From positions 22,460 through 86,459 of the forward strand of contig CAYXTP010000016.1 of assembly GCA_964467985.1 (NCBI GenBank): a DNA stretch of 64,000 nt. Direction: 5' to 3'. Positions 44,695 through 53,236 of this stretch are shown here, one piece after another. Every line of letters starts with the position of its first letter. The stretch's first letter is position 1. Both the position numbers and the translations under genes were made by a program. The stretch comes from GCA-2720975 sp964467985 (GTDB taxonomy: Bacteria; Planctomycetota; UBA1135; GCA-002686595). The notes beneath the pieces were generated by a model that was given only the letters and a program-made list of their open reading frames with translations, did no database searches and was not told the origin of the DNA.

Positions 44695-45192
44695 ATGCAC
44701 ATTCGAAGGTCTGTCCACCCCCTCCTTCTGGATCCCACGTATTGGCGCAACCGGCTGCGAAATCTCGATTTGGAACACGGTGACCTCGTCTTCCGGGGAC
44801 GTCCAGACCTCTCGAATCGGCGCACAAAAGTGTCCGAATTCCAGCTTCGAACACACGACGGGACCCTGCTCAACGGCCTCTGTTGCAGGCCTGCCTGGGT
44901 CCCGGGCCGCCGCCCCTTCCGCGTGCGTTCCGTGGGGCCGGGTCAAGCCCTCACAATCGACACGGCCACCCTGGAGCAAGGGGTGGCCGAGTTCGTTTTT
45001 GAACAACCCAGCGGCAGGCGGCTGAAGGACCGCGTGTTGGATGTGGTGGCGGTTGTCCGCATGGCCCAGCAGTTGCGCGGGATCGACGCCAAGCGAACGA
45101 ATTTGGGCGACGCCAAGGGGAACCACAGCGGTGATGAGTACCTGATTGCTCAGCACCTGTTCGCCTGGGACCTGCTGACAACCTTGCCTTAA
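44695..45192 (+). CDS. Hypothetical protein
   Basis: A 165-residue protein; the ATG at 44695 is chosen because the in-frame sequence before it is low-complexity and overlaps the hairpin region. I recognise no family. It has no signal peptide or membrane helix. The central part is strand-rich (VSEFQLRTHDGTLLNGLCCRP, then FRVRSVGPGQALTI) and the C-terminal part helical (RLKDRVLDVVAVVRMAQQL, then DEYLIAQHLFAWDLL). The codon pattern looks coding and the product looks soluble and cytoplasmic. It diverges from the amidohydrolase array and stands alone before YjbQ. Confidence 0.6.
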   Translation: MHIRRSVHPLLLDPTYWRNRLRNLDLEHGDLVFRGRPDLSNRRTKVSEFQLRTHDGTLLNGLCCRPAWVPGRRPFRVRSVGPGQALTIDTATLEQGVAEFVFEQPSGRRLKDRVLDVVAVVRMAQQLRGIDAKRTNLGDAKGNHSGDEYLIAQHLFAWDLLTTLP

Positions 45193-45350
45193 ACGTCCCT
45201 CATCTTGCCTCTATTTGGAGCGTAACCATGGATGCGCCTGCCAAACATCGGCTGGGCATCAAATTGTGGGCGTCTAAATTCCCATCTATTAGATATTAAA
45301 CGGGGGGTTAATGTGCCCATTCACCGCGAGCTTCGGTGACATGCCCTCGC

Positions 45351-45356
45351 TAGGAT
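45351..45356 (+). promoter_or_regulatory. TAGGAT -10-like element before yjbQ
   Basis: TAGGAT lies 6 nt before the ATG at 45363, implying a leaderless or nearly leaderless mRNA. An AT-rich stretch with a TTAGATATTAAAC core at about 45288-45300 lies upstream, unusual for this GC-rich window. Confidence 0.38.
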
Positions 45357-45362
45357 GCCCCC

Positions 45363-45782
45363 ATGAGGCAGCATCAAGAGGAATTTCGTATGGCCACCAA
45401 CGGGCGCGGCATCTACGAAATCAGCGCCGAGGTGCGCGAGGTGGTGCAGCGATCTGGGCTCACGCTCGGTCTCTGCACGGTCTACTGCATGCACACCTCC
45501 GCAAGCTTGGTGATCCAGGAGAACGCAGACCCGACCGCGGCGGCCGATCTTTTGGCGTGGCTTGAGAAGCTGGCTCCGGATGGGGACAAGAGCTACAGCC
45601 ACACTTCCGAAGGTCCAGACGACATGCCCTCCCACCTTCGTTCGGCAATCACGCAGACCTCGGAAACGGTGCCCGTGGCCGCAGGCGACCTGACCCTAGG
45701 CACCTACCAAGGGATCTACCTGCTCGAGCATCGGGACATCGCGCACACCCGCAATCTGGTGGTTCACGTGCTCGGAGAATGA
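45363..45782 (+). CDS. yjbQ: YjbQ family (UPF0047) protein
   Basis: A 139-residue protein matching the usual YjbQ/UPF0047 length. Conserved elements are CTVYCMHTSASLVIQENAD, HTSEGPDDMPSHLRS and LGTYQGIYLLEHRD, whose histidines line the putative active site. E. coli YjbQ has weak thiamin-phosphate synthase activity and the true cellular role is not settled. It is a single cytoplasmic gene preceded by a -10-like element almost touching the start codon, and convergent with deoC 6 nt away. Confidence 0.93.
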   Translation: MRQHQEEFRMATNGRGIYEISAEVREVVQRSGLTLGLCTVYCMHTSASLVIQENADPTAAADLLAWLEKLAPDGDKSYSHTSEGPDDMPSHLRSAITQTSETVPVAAGDLTLGTYQGIYLLEHRDIAHTRNLVVHVLGE

Positions 45783-45788
45783 CGCCGG

Positions 45789-46655
45789 TCAGTCCGAACT
45801 CTCACGCACGATTGCCACTGAAGCAGAAGCCCCGATGCGGGTGGCGCCCGCCTCGATCATGGCCTGGGCCGTGGCGTGATCCTTCACGCCACCCGAAGCC
45901 TTGACACCCAGAACCGGCCCAACCGTGCGGCGCATGAGGCGCACATCTTCTGCGGTGGCCCCGCCCTTCGAAAAGCCGGTGGATGTCTTCACAAAGCTCG
46001 CGCCCGCAGTCTTGGCCAGTCGCGAGGCGCGCTCGATCTCCGGGTTCGTCAGGAGGCAGGTCTCGAGAATCACCTTCAAGCGCGCCTCTGAGCGCTGACA
46101 GGCTTGGGCCACCGCGGCGATGTCGGCCTGCACATAAGCGTCATCCCCGGACTTGAGCGCTCCCACATTGATGACCATGTCGATCTCGCAGGCGCCGTCT
46201 CCCAGCAGTCGCTCTGCTTCAAAGACTTTGGCCTCCGTCACCGTGGCTCCCAGGGGAAAGCCCACCACGGCACACACGAGAACACCACTGCCTGCCAAGA
46301 CCTCTGCACAGCGGCTGACCCAGCAACCGTTCACGCACACCGAAGCGAAACCATGGGCGATGGCCTCTGCACACAGCGCATCCACCTCCTCAACCGTGGC
46401 ATCCGGCTTGAGCAGGGTGTGATCGAAGTAGCTGGCCAGGTTTCCGAGTTGGGTGGGGTCGGCGCCACAGCCGCCCACCCGACAGGCGCCAGCGGAGACC
46501 ATGGGACCCAGATTCTCGGGACACAGTTGCACGGTCAAAGACGAACAACCCAGGCGCTCGGCAGCTTCGGAGGACGTCAGACCACCGGCCACAATCTTGT
46601 GTCCGATCTCGGTCAGGATGTCTTCGAGTCGATCGGGATCCGAGGCAGTCGTCAT
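45789..46655 (-). CDS. deoC: Deoxyribose-phosphate aldolase with N-terminal extension
   Basis: A 288-residue protein. The DeoC core starts at about residue 73 ([14 protein letters not shown]) and contains [18 protein letters not shown] and the Schiff-base lysine K223 in [13 protein letters not shown], so it should cleave 2-deoxyribose 5-phosphate to acetaldehyde and glyceraldehyde 3-phosphate. The first 70 residues are an addition not found in E. coli DeoC: a predicted helix ([18 protein letters not shown]) and a cysteine-bearing stretch ([11 protein letters not shown]). The ATG overlaps the stop of the RpiB-like gene (ATGA). The extension and partner resemble cargo of sugar-phosphate-utilising microcompartments (inference). 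Confidence 0.92.
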   Translation of the reverse strand: MTTASDPDRLEDILTEIGHKIVAGGLTSSEAAERLGCSSLTVQLCPENLGPMVSAGACRVGGCGADPTQLGNLASYFDHTLLKPDATVEEVDALCAEAIAHGFASVCVNGCWVSRCAEVLAGSGVLVCAVVGFPLGATVTEAKVFEAERLLGDGACEIDMVINVGALKSGDDAYVQADIAAVAQACQRSEARLKVILETCLLTNPEIERASRLAKTAGASFVKTSTGFSKGGATAEDVRLMRRTVGPVLGVKASGGVKDHATAQAMIEAGATRIGASASVAIVRESSD

Positions 46656-47515
46656 CGGACAGTCCCCCCAACCGATAGCTGCGAGGGGTCCAGCGCCTGG
46701 ATCTTGCGGACGCGGCGGGCGTGGCGACCGAGCTCCGTTGGCGTCTTGAGGAAGGTCTCCACGATCTCGCGCGCAGCACAGAGCTCCGTGTGCCCGGCAC
46801 CCATCGTGAGCACGTTGGCGTGGTTGTGTGCGCGAGCATGGCGCGCCGTGGATGCGTCCCAGCAATTGGCAGCCAGCACGCCCGGGACCTTGCCGGCGGC
46901 CATGGCCGACCCGGTGCCCGCGCCGTCAATCACGATTCCAAAGCCTGCTCGACGCTCACTTACCTCGCGCGCCACGGCCACGGCGTAGTCGGGGTAGTCG
47001 CAGGGGGCGTCGCTGCAGGGCCCCATGTCTCGGGTTGGGTAGCCAAGGTCGGCGAGCCAACAGAGCACCTCGCACTTGAGAGCAAACCCACCGTGGTCTG
47101 AACCAACGGCGACTGTGCGCGCCGAGTCCGATGTATTGGGCAGGTTGGAACCCGGTCCGTGCGCGGGGACCAACTGGATGTCGCGCCGCTGCGCTTCCTC
47201 CTGCGCCAAGGGTGTCACTCGTGCGCCGGCTGGAAGGGGAAACGGCTCGCCGTCCGCCACTTGAGCCAGTTGTTCGCCACCCACCCATGAGCGCGGTTCG
47301 ACGCCCGGCAACCGTTGCTCCGCATTCTTGGCCGAACGAAGCTGAACGTGAATCCCGGTGATGGGACTGGGGTCGGCTCCCACTGCCGCGCGCACGCGAC
47401 CCGCTGCGCGACGGGCGATGGCGCGCATTCCATCGAGTTCGGTTTCCATGACGCGCGTGAGTTTATCAGAGGGCTCGCGGGAAAAGGCTCGGTTAGGAAG
47501 CGACGGATCCGTCAT
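46652..47515 (-). CDS. RpiB-like sugar-phosphate isomerase domain with long N-terminal extension
   Basis: A 287-residue protein from ATG 47515 (47449 is an alternative). Residues of about 133-275 are a RpiB/LacAB-type domain: [13 protein letters not shown], then [19 protein letters not shown] and NVLTMGAGH. The loop that holds Cys65 in E. coli RpiB reads [13 protein letters not shown], so Asp takes the cysteine position; some RpiB enzymes use another base. Residues of about 18-45 form an amphipathic helix ([20 protein letters not shown]), and residues 98-115 ([18 protein letters not shown]) resemble the linker common in microcompartment proteins. It is translationally coupled to deoC. Confidence 0.82.
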   Translation of the reverse strand: MTDPSLPNRAFSREPSDKLTRVMETELDGMRAIARRAAGRVRAAVGADPSPITGIHVQLRSAKNAEQRLPGVEPRSWVGGEQLAQVADGEPFPLPAGARVTPLAQEEAQRRDIQLVPAHGPGSNLPNTSDSARTVAVGSDHGGFALKCEVLCWLADLGYPTRDMGPCSDAPCDYPDYAVAVAREVSERRAGFGIVIDGAGTGSAMAAGKVPGVLAANCWDASTARHARAHNHANVLTMGAGHTELCAAREIVETFLKTPTELGRHARRVRKIQALDPSQLSVGGTVR

Positions 47516-47605
47516 TGGTGGTTGATTCTGCTTGAGCCGACCCACTTGGAACCCGAGGATGGCGACGGGCGTGTTCCACCTTTCCAGCGCGCCCCGGTGA
47601 GTCCT

Positions 47606-49819
47606 ATGAGAACCCTTCTGAGTCAGTTCTGTGAGTCCTTTGACGCCATCGTGCGTCCCCTGCTCGAACCCCTGGATGGAGCCTCGCGCGCCTTGCTAGA
47701 GGGGTCCGCGGACCTGCCCGGTCGGGAGATTCGGACCGAGCTCTTGGAGCTGCGCCACCAGACCGATGTGCTGGTGCAGAAGGTGGCCGAGCAGCAGGCC
47801 TACGTCTTGATTTTCGGGCCCCTGAAGAGTGGCAAGTCCACCCTCATGAACGCGCTCGCGGCCACCTACGTCAGCGAGGTCTCAAGCCTGCCGGCCTACC
47901 CCTGCATGGTCTACCTGTCCCATGCGGAAGAGCGGCAGTTCGACGTGACCCGCTACAACGGCAACAAGGAGCGTTTCACGGACCCCGCAGCCCTCTACAT
48001 GCACATTGGCCGAGCCCATGGCGAGCTAGCGGATCGCATCCGCTCGGCCGAAGAGTGCGGGGAGACCTTCGAGCCCGCTACGCACTTCCCCGAGGCCATC
48101 CGCAAGGTAGATGTGCGCATCCCAGCCGGTGATCTAGACGAGTCTGGGGCGGTTCTCGTGGACACTCCTGGTCTCTACAGCAGGATGAAATTCGGCTACG
48201 ACCAGATGACGCGCGAGTTCCGGGACGCAGCGAGCTGCGCGGTGTTTATCGTCAAGTCGGACAACCTGTTCCTGGAACAGGTCTTTGAGGAGTTCGAGGA
48301 CCTGCTGGGTCTCTTCAACCGCATCTTCCTCGTCGTCAACCTAGACACAAGTAAGCGCGACCTGTCTCCCAGCGGGAAGTTGATTCCCAGCCTCGAGAAA
48401 GAAGACCCCCTACGGATCATCGAGGCCTTTGAGAATCTCGCCATGAGCGCGCCTCTGAAGGAGGCTCTCGACGACGGCCGACTGCAGATCTATCCGGTCG
48501 ATCTCCTGCAAGCAGCGAGTGCTCGTCTGCAAGAAGGCAGTATGCCCGATGCGGCGCGTAGCACGCCGCGCGGAGAAGCCAACTTTGACGCGTTCCTGGG
48601 AGACCTGACCGGGTACCTGAACAGCACCGATTACCTGGTGGCCTTCCTCGGTGACAGCCTGCGACGCGCCGACTCGCTCATGTGTGAGACCCTGAAAGTG
48701 CTCGATCACAACTCGGTCAATGAATTGCGGATTCGTGTAGATGAGCTTGATGGTGCCCGTCAGGACCTACAAAGGCGGCGCCAGTCGGCCCAGCGCTTGC
48801 TCGACTACGACTGGCGCGCAGCCTTCTCCGGGCTTGAAAGCAAACTCGCGCCCGCCATCCAAGCGCGCACCCAGGAGATCTGTGCCGAGGCCGAACGACG
48901 CCTGGATCGCGCGGTCGATTCTTGGTTCGCCAACGACTCCAGCTTGCAGGCTCTGATTGATGAGCAACTCCTGCCTACCCTGCGCGCGTTCCAAGTCGAA
49001 GTCGGAACGTACATCCGCAAGGCTTTGGACGAAGAGGTCTTGTCCGGATCGGCGGGCATCCTGCTACCCAGTGATGTATCGGCGGACATGTACGCCGCTG
49101 AAATCGACCTGTCCGCCATCGGGCAGGGCGCCTTGGCTCGCATCAGCGACACGATCCAACACCGCGACATTCCCAGTCCCGTTCACAGCTCTCAGATCCC
49201 CGTGCGACGCACGTTCTGGGATTGGTGTCTGTTCCGCGGCCTCGCGAAGATTCGCACGCGGCTCATGGGCGAAGCGAACCACCCGGTGCAGCGCATTTCG
49301 GTGGAGATGAAAGCGCGGCGTCTTGGCAACGAAGCGCGCGACACGATTCGCCGCGAAGTGGATCGGTTCAAGGGACGCTTCTTGCCCGAAACGATTCTGG
49401 CCATCCATGGCCACGTGATCGGTCAGTACGGCTTGGCCGCCGCCGACGGATTGGGCACAGCCCTGCGCGAGAGGGACGTGGCCTTGGGACAGAATATCGA
49501 CGGGGTCGTCTCCCAATTGATGGAACACCGCAAGGTCCTGGCCCACATCATGAGCCTGTGGACGCGGACAGAAACTGCCCGCCAGGCCCTGACGGGACTG
49601 ACGGCCGAGTACGGCGACACCGAACCGACGCGGCTGATCGAAGCCGTGCAGGCAGCCCAACCGGCGTTGCCCGCCCAGATCCACTCGGGCCCCCTCGGTG
49701 CCCAGCCCCTGGCCGATGTCAGCCTTGAACCCGCTCCCCGAGGCGGGACCCCGGAAGCTCCCGATGCTCTGGAGCAGGTGCCCCTCTCCAGCGACGAACT
49801 GGACATGGGCCCAGCGTAG
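47606..49819 (+). CDS. Bacterial dynamin-like GTPase
   Basis: A 737-residue protein. The G domain includes the P-loop GPLKSGKST (residues 71-79), switch-type VDTPG (D186-G189) and a G4-like NLDTSK (N245-K250). Long helices follow (residues of about 310-480, LDGARQDLQRRRQSAQRLLDY), typical of the dynamin neck and stalk. A hydrophobic or aromatic patch at about residues 535-545 (FWDWCLFRG) could be a membrane paddle. It should bind GTP and remodel or tether membranes. Bacterial dynamins often come in pairs, but only one gene is seen here. The start at ATG 47606 is preferred because earlier in-frame codons overlap the divergent RpiB-like gene. Confidence 0.83.
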   Translation: MRTLLSQFCESFDAIVRPLLEPLDGASRALLEGSADLPGREIRTELLELRHQTDVLVQKVAEQQAYVLIFGPLKSGKSTLMNALAATYVSEVSSLPAYPCMVYLSHAEERQFDVTRYNGNKERFTDPAALYMHIGRAHGELADRIRSAEECGETFEPATHFPEAIRKVDVRIPAGDLDESGAVLVDTPGLYSRMKFGYDQMTREFRDAASCAVFIVKSDNLFLEQVFEEFEDLLGLFNRIFLVVNLDTSKRDLSPSGKLIPSLEKEDPLRIIEAFENLAMSAPLKEALDDGRLQIYPVDLLQAASARLQEGSMPDAARSTPRGEANFDAFLGDLTGYLNSTDYLVAFLGDSLRRADSLMCETLKVLDHNSVNELRIRVDELDGARQDLQRRRQSAQRLLDYDWRAAFSGLESKLAPAIQARTQEICAEAERRLDRAVDSWFANDSSLQALIDEQLLPTLRAFQVEVGTYIRKALDEEVLSGSAGILLPSDVSADMYAAEIDLSAIGQGALARISDTIQHRDIPSPVHSSQIPVRRTFWDWCLFRGLAKIRTRLMGEANHPVQRISVEMKARRLGNEARDTIRREVDRFKGRFLPETILAIHGHVIGQYGLAAADGLGTALRERDVALGQNIDGVVSQLMEHRKVLAHIMSLWTRTETARQALTGLTAEYGDTEPTRLIEAVQAAQPALPAQIHSGPLGAQPLADVSLEPAPRGGTPEAPDALEQVPLSSDELDMGPA

Positions 49820-50000
49820 TAGGGCCCAGCCTAGGGCTCAGCGCGCGGGATCGTCCCAACCGTCGGCACAGGTGAAGCCATTGATTTGACCCACTCCTAC
49901 TGTGGGAAATCCGAGGGCTGGATAGCATGGGGTCACGCCGAGGATTGCCGGGAACACCGGCCCCCCGGGACAGACCACCCACCCCTCTTTGAGGAGAACC

Positions 50001-51110
50001 ATGAAACAACTGATTCGCATCATCCTCCCGCTGGCTTGCGCGGTACCGCTCACGGGCGCTGCACTCGCCTGGCAGGACGGGAAACCGAGCCCCCAGGAGG
50101 TCTTCGAGGACCTCAGTGATGAGGCCCAAGAGACTTACGACGCTTGGGTGACGGACATCCGGGCGAAGATTGCGGCCGCACGGGAAGCGGGCGAAGAGCT
50201 GCCCGCCATACGCTATGCGCCCCCCTACGAGGCGTTCATTCCCCGCTTCCAAGAAGGCGCCGATGCCTACGCCGGTACGGACGGAGCCGTTCCGTTCCTG
50301 TTGTGGCTTGCCCGTGAGGGCATGGGCGTGGACCGGGACACAGGCAAGCGTGCGCTATCAACGCTGGTCGACGACCACCTCGAGTCCGACGCCTTTGTAC
50401 CTGTGGCCCCCATGCTGACCAGCTTCATCCAGATCTTCGGAGACGAAGAGGGAGCGGCCCTGCTGTCCAAGGTTGAGAAGAACGCCAAGAACAAGACCGT
50501 AGTGGCTTGGGCCGTTCTCGCTCGACTTTCAGACACACTGGGTGAGTCTGAGCTCGGCTCCGAGACTTACGAGACGGCCAAGAAAGAAATGAAGGCGGCC
50601 ATGAAGGGCGTTGAAGACTCTGGCCTCAAGCGCCAGGTCGGCCAATTGATCGAGGTACGCGAGAAGTTCTCCATCGGTGCAGTGGCACCCGACATCGAGG
50701 GCATCGACCTCGATGGGACGGAGTTCAAGCTCTCCGACTACAAGGGCAAGATCCTGTTTGTCGACTTCTGGGGCGACTGGTGAGGCCCCTGTCGCGCTTT
50801 GTACGCACACGAGCGGTCGCTCGTGGACGAGATGAGTGGAAAGCCCTTCGCCTTGATTGGTGTGAATTCCGATGACCTGCCGCGCGCCAAGAAGGCGATT
50901 GCGGATAACGGTCTCAACTGGCGCAGCTTCCAGAATGAGCATGAAGCTCGCAAGGTGAGCATTTCCAGTGACTGGTATGTCTCTGGCTGGCCGACCGTCG
51001 TGGTACTCGACGCGGACATGAAGGTTCGCTACCGGGGACACGATGGGCACGCGGCAACGGACGTCGCCAAGAAGCTCGTTGAAGAGCTGGAAGGGGCCAA
51101 GCGTCCCTAG
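50001..51110 (+). CDS. Predicted selenoprotein: secreted TlpA/thioredoxin-like protein with W-U-G-P-C active site
   Basis: Read through the in-frame TGA at 50781-50783, this is a 369-residue protein. GAGGAG precedes ATG 50001 by 4 nt. The signal peptide is MKQLIRIILPLACAVPLTG. Residues of about 25-220 are helical. Residues 228-366 form a TlpA/AhpC-TSA-type thioredoxin domain: GAVAPDIEGIDLDG, then FVDFWGDW, TGA, GPCRAL, and later GVNSDD and the cis-proline segment SGWPTVVVLDAD. The TGA is codon 261, exactly the first cysteine of WCGPC; the second cysteine is intact. If TGA were a stop the product would end before the active site. The frame stays open and in-family for 109 codons after it. A GGUC hairpin follows (50808-50825). 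Confidence 0.85.
50808..50825 (+). promoter_or_regulatory. Candidate bacterial SECIS hairpin
   Basis: CACGAGC (50808-50814) pairs perfectly with GCTCGTG (50819-50825) around the tetraloop GGTC (50815-50818). The loop begins 32 nt after the in-frame TGA. In E. coli fdhF the SECIS apical loop is also GGUC, where G and U contact SelB. The spacing is longer than in fdhF (18 nt before the loop) but within the range I recall for bacterial elements. No bulged U equivalent to fdhF U17 is obvious. Confidence 0.6.
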
Positions 51111-51928
51111 GGGTTCGGTCCAACAGCCTGAATCAAGCGCGGGGCGGCTTCTTCTAGGAGCCGCCCCGCTTCGTTGGCAATGGCTGCACCAGCGGCCACG
51201 ACCTCATCGTGGGAGAGCGGGCCCGCGCCCAGGCCCGCCGCCGGGTTGGTGATGCACGCGACAGCCGCCACCGGTAATCCGACCGCATGAGCGGCGGCCG
51301 CTTCGGCCACCGTGCTCATGCCCACGGCCTGCGCCCCAGCTCGAGCGAAGGCGGCGATCTCAGCGGGCGTCTCGTAGGCCGGCCCGGTGAGGCCTAGGTA
51401 GACGCCTGCCTGCAGTGAAACTCCGCTGGTTTCGGCGGCTGCCTGCAGCGCGCAGCCCATCTGCGCGTGGTATGGGCAACCGTGCGCACGTTCTGTGCCC
51501 CGCAAGGGTGCGCCGCCCTGCATGTTGATGTGGTCGGTGATGCGCATCAGGCAGGGCAAAGACCACTGGGGCACAAGACCTCCTGCGGCGTTGGTCAGCA
51601 GCAGTGCGCGGCAACCCAATCGTCGAAAGGCGCGCACGCTGGCCGTGACCTCTGCAGGGCTGCGACCCTCGTAGAGGTGCACGCGACCTTGCTGAACGAG
51701 CACGCGCACCGCACCGATCTTGCCCAAGACGAACCGGCCGGCGTGCCCAGGCACCGTGCTAAGCGGCATGCCTTGCACCTCCGCGAAAGGCACGCTGCTA
51801 GCCCCCTCAAGCCCGTCAGCAAAGGTGCCTAGGCCCGATCCGAGCACGATGGCAAGGTCGAAGTCCCCCAGGCCCTGATCCGCCAAACCATCGGCCAGCC
51901 GTTCCTCAAGTGTGTCGAGCTTTGTCAT
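51107..51928 (-). CDS. Purine nucleoside phosphorylase (trimeric class II type)
   Basis: A 273-residue enzyme of the PNP/MTAP family. Motifs are AIVLGSGLGTFAD, the phosphate and ribose sites VPGHAGRFVLG and LTNAAGGLVPQW, and the signature GVYLGLTGPAYETPAEI with AQAVGMSTVAEA. It would cleave inosine, guanosine or deoxy-analogues to base and (deoxy)ribose 1-phosphate. The C-terminal base-specificity segment reads CITNPAAGL, as in bacterial class II enzymes. It is 2 nt downstream of the transporter gene and its stop TAG shares a palindromic CTAG with the stop of the selenoprotein gene on the other strand. Confidence 0.93.
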   Translation of the reverse strand: MTKLDTLEERLADGLADQGLGDFDLAIVLGSGLGTFADGLEGASSVPFAEVQGMPLSTVPGHAGRFVLGKIGAVRVLVQQGRVHLYEGRSPAEVTASVRAFRRLGCRALLLTNAAGGLVPQWSLPCLMRITDHINMQGGAPLRGTERAHGCPYHAQMGCALQAAAETSGVSLQAGVYLGLTGPAYETPAEIAAFARAGAQAVGMSTVAEAAAAHAVGLPVAAVACITNPAAGLGAGPLSHDEVVAAGAAIANEAGRLLEEAAPRLIQAVGPNP

Positions 51929-51930
51929 GG

Positions 51931-53211
51931 CTAGAGGAACATGCCAGCCACGGTGGCGGTCATCCAGGACGCAAATGCGCCGCCGATCATGGCTCGTAGC
52001 GCTAGCCCCGCAATTTCCGGCTTGCGCTCCGGGGCCAGTGGTGAGATGCCGCCGATCTGAATGCCGATGGATGCGAAGTTCGCGAACCCGCAGAGGGCGT
52101 AGGCCGCCATCTTGGCCGAACGAGCACTCTCGAAGACCAGCGCTTGTCCGGACTCCGGCAAGACCTGGTGCAGATCGTTGAACGCGATGAACTCGTTTAC
52201 GGCCACCTTGGTGCCCAGCAGGCGGCCGAAAATCTGACAGTCGTGCCAGCCCTCAACGCCCATGACCCACGACACGGGCGCCATGACCCATCCGAAGATG
52301 CGACCCAAGGACAGGTCGCCGTCGAATCCAGCGATCCAGCTGTGTCCCCCGACCCACTCCCCAATCGAACCCAGCGGCCAATTCACCAGCGCCACGAGCC
52401 CCATGAACGCAATCAACATGGCGATCACGTTGAGCCACAACTTCAGACCATCGGAGGTGCCGTTGGCGGCAGCCTCGATGAGGTTGTTTGTGCTCCGCTC
52501 GAGGTTCAGCTCCACTTTTCCGCCAGTGGCCGCCTCTTCGGTTTCGGGCACCATGATCTTGGCCACTAGGAATGCCGCCGGCGCAGAGAGGACCGATGCC
52601 GTGAGCAGGTGCGGTCCAAGTTCGTCGCCCAGAACTCCCATGTACACGGCCAACACCGAGCCCGCGATCGTGGCGAATCCGCCCGTCATCAGGGAGTTGA
52701 GTTCTGACCGCGTGAAGCTCGACAGGTAGGGTTTGACGACGAGGGGAGCTTCTGTCTGCCCAACGAACACGTTGGCTGCCATGGCCATGGACTCGGCGCC
52801 GCTGGTCCCGAGCAGCACCGACATGACCTTCGCCATGCACCAGATCAGGACCTGCATGACTCGCAGGTGGTAGAGCACCGCCATCAGGGCGCTGAAGAAA
52901 ATGATCACGGTCAGGCCGCTGCTGGCGAAGGCGAACGCGAAACCCCAGCTGCCCTCGGGTCCGGCTTCAGAAAGGTTTCCGAACACGAGACTCGCCCCGC
53001 CCGCTTGCATGGTGATCAGCTTGCTGATGAAACCGGCAATGCCCTCGAACACCCTCACTCCCCACTCCGTGTTTAGGAGCAGAGCGGCCAAGACAACTTG
53101 CATCCCAAGGCCCCACGCCACCACCCGCACGGGGAAGCGCCGCCGGTGGCTCGAAATGAGCCAAGAGACGAAGCAGAAGAAGGCCAGACCGAGAAGAGCT
53201 CGCAGGATCAT
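51931..53211 (-). CDS. nupC: Concentrative nucleoside transporter (NupC/CNT family)
   Basis: A 426-residue inner-membrane transporter. The CNT hallmarks are VFVGQTEAPLVVKPYLSSFTRSE-type sequence (GQTEAPL), TGGFATIAGSVLAVYM, and KVAVNEFIAF with the NEF motif, plus the C-terminal ALCGFANFASIGIQIGG. It imports nucleosides with Na+ or H+. It heads its own short unit with the purine phosphorylase, and a TACACT box (53221-53226) sits 9 nt before its ATG inside the 25-nt gap after the pyrimidine phosphorylase, so it may have its own leaderless transcript as well as read-through from upstream. Confidence 0.95.
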   Translation of the reverse strand: MILRALLGLAFFCFVSWLISSHRRRFPVRVVAWGLGMQVVLAALLLNTEWGVRVFEGIAGFISKLITMQAGGASLVFGNLSEAGPEGSWGFAFAFASSGLTVIIFFSALMAVLYHLRVMQVLIWCMAKVMSVLLGTSGAESMAMAANVFVGQTEAPLVVKPYLSSFTRSELNSLMTGGFATIAGSVLAVYMGVLGDELGPHLLTASVLSAPAAFLVAKIMVPETEEAATGGKVELNLERSTNNLIEAAANGTSDGLKLWLNVIAMLIAFMGLVALVNWPLGSIGEWVGGHSWIAGFDGDLSLGRIFGWVMAPVSWVMGVEGWHDCQIFGRLLGTKVAVNEFIAFNDLHQVLPESGQALVFESARSAKMAAYALCGFANFASIGIQIGGISPLAPERKPEIAGLALRAMIGGAFASWMTATVAGMFL

Positions 53212-53220
53212 GTGTGCAGG

Positions 53221-53226
53221 AGTGTA
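53221..53226 (-). promoter_or_regulatory. TACACT -10-like element before nupC
   Basis: GGGCTACACTC on the minus strand, matching the element before the octaheme cytochrome gene. TACACT lies 9 nt before the ATG at 53211, with no Shine-Dalgarno sequence between. Confidence 0.42.
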
Positions 53227-53236
53227 GCCCGAGCGC

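Noticed and set aside
50001..50783. Treating 50001-50783 and 50799-51110 as two separate genes
   Set aside because: The second piece is in the same frame, lacks its own start signal and supplies the second half of a single thioredoxin domain. The split falls exactly on an active-site residue.
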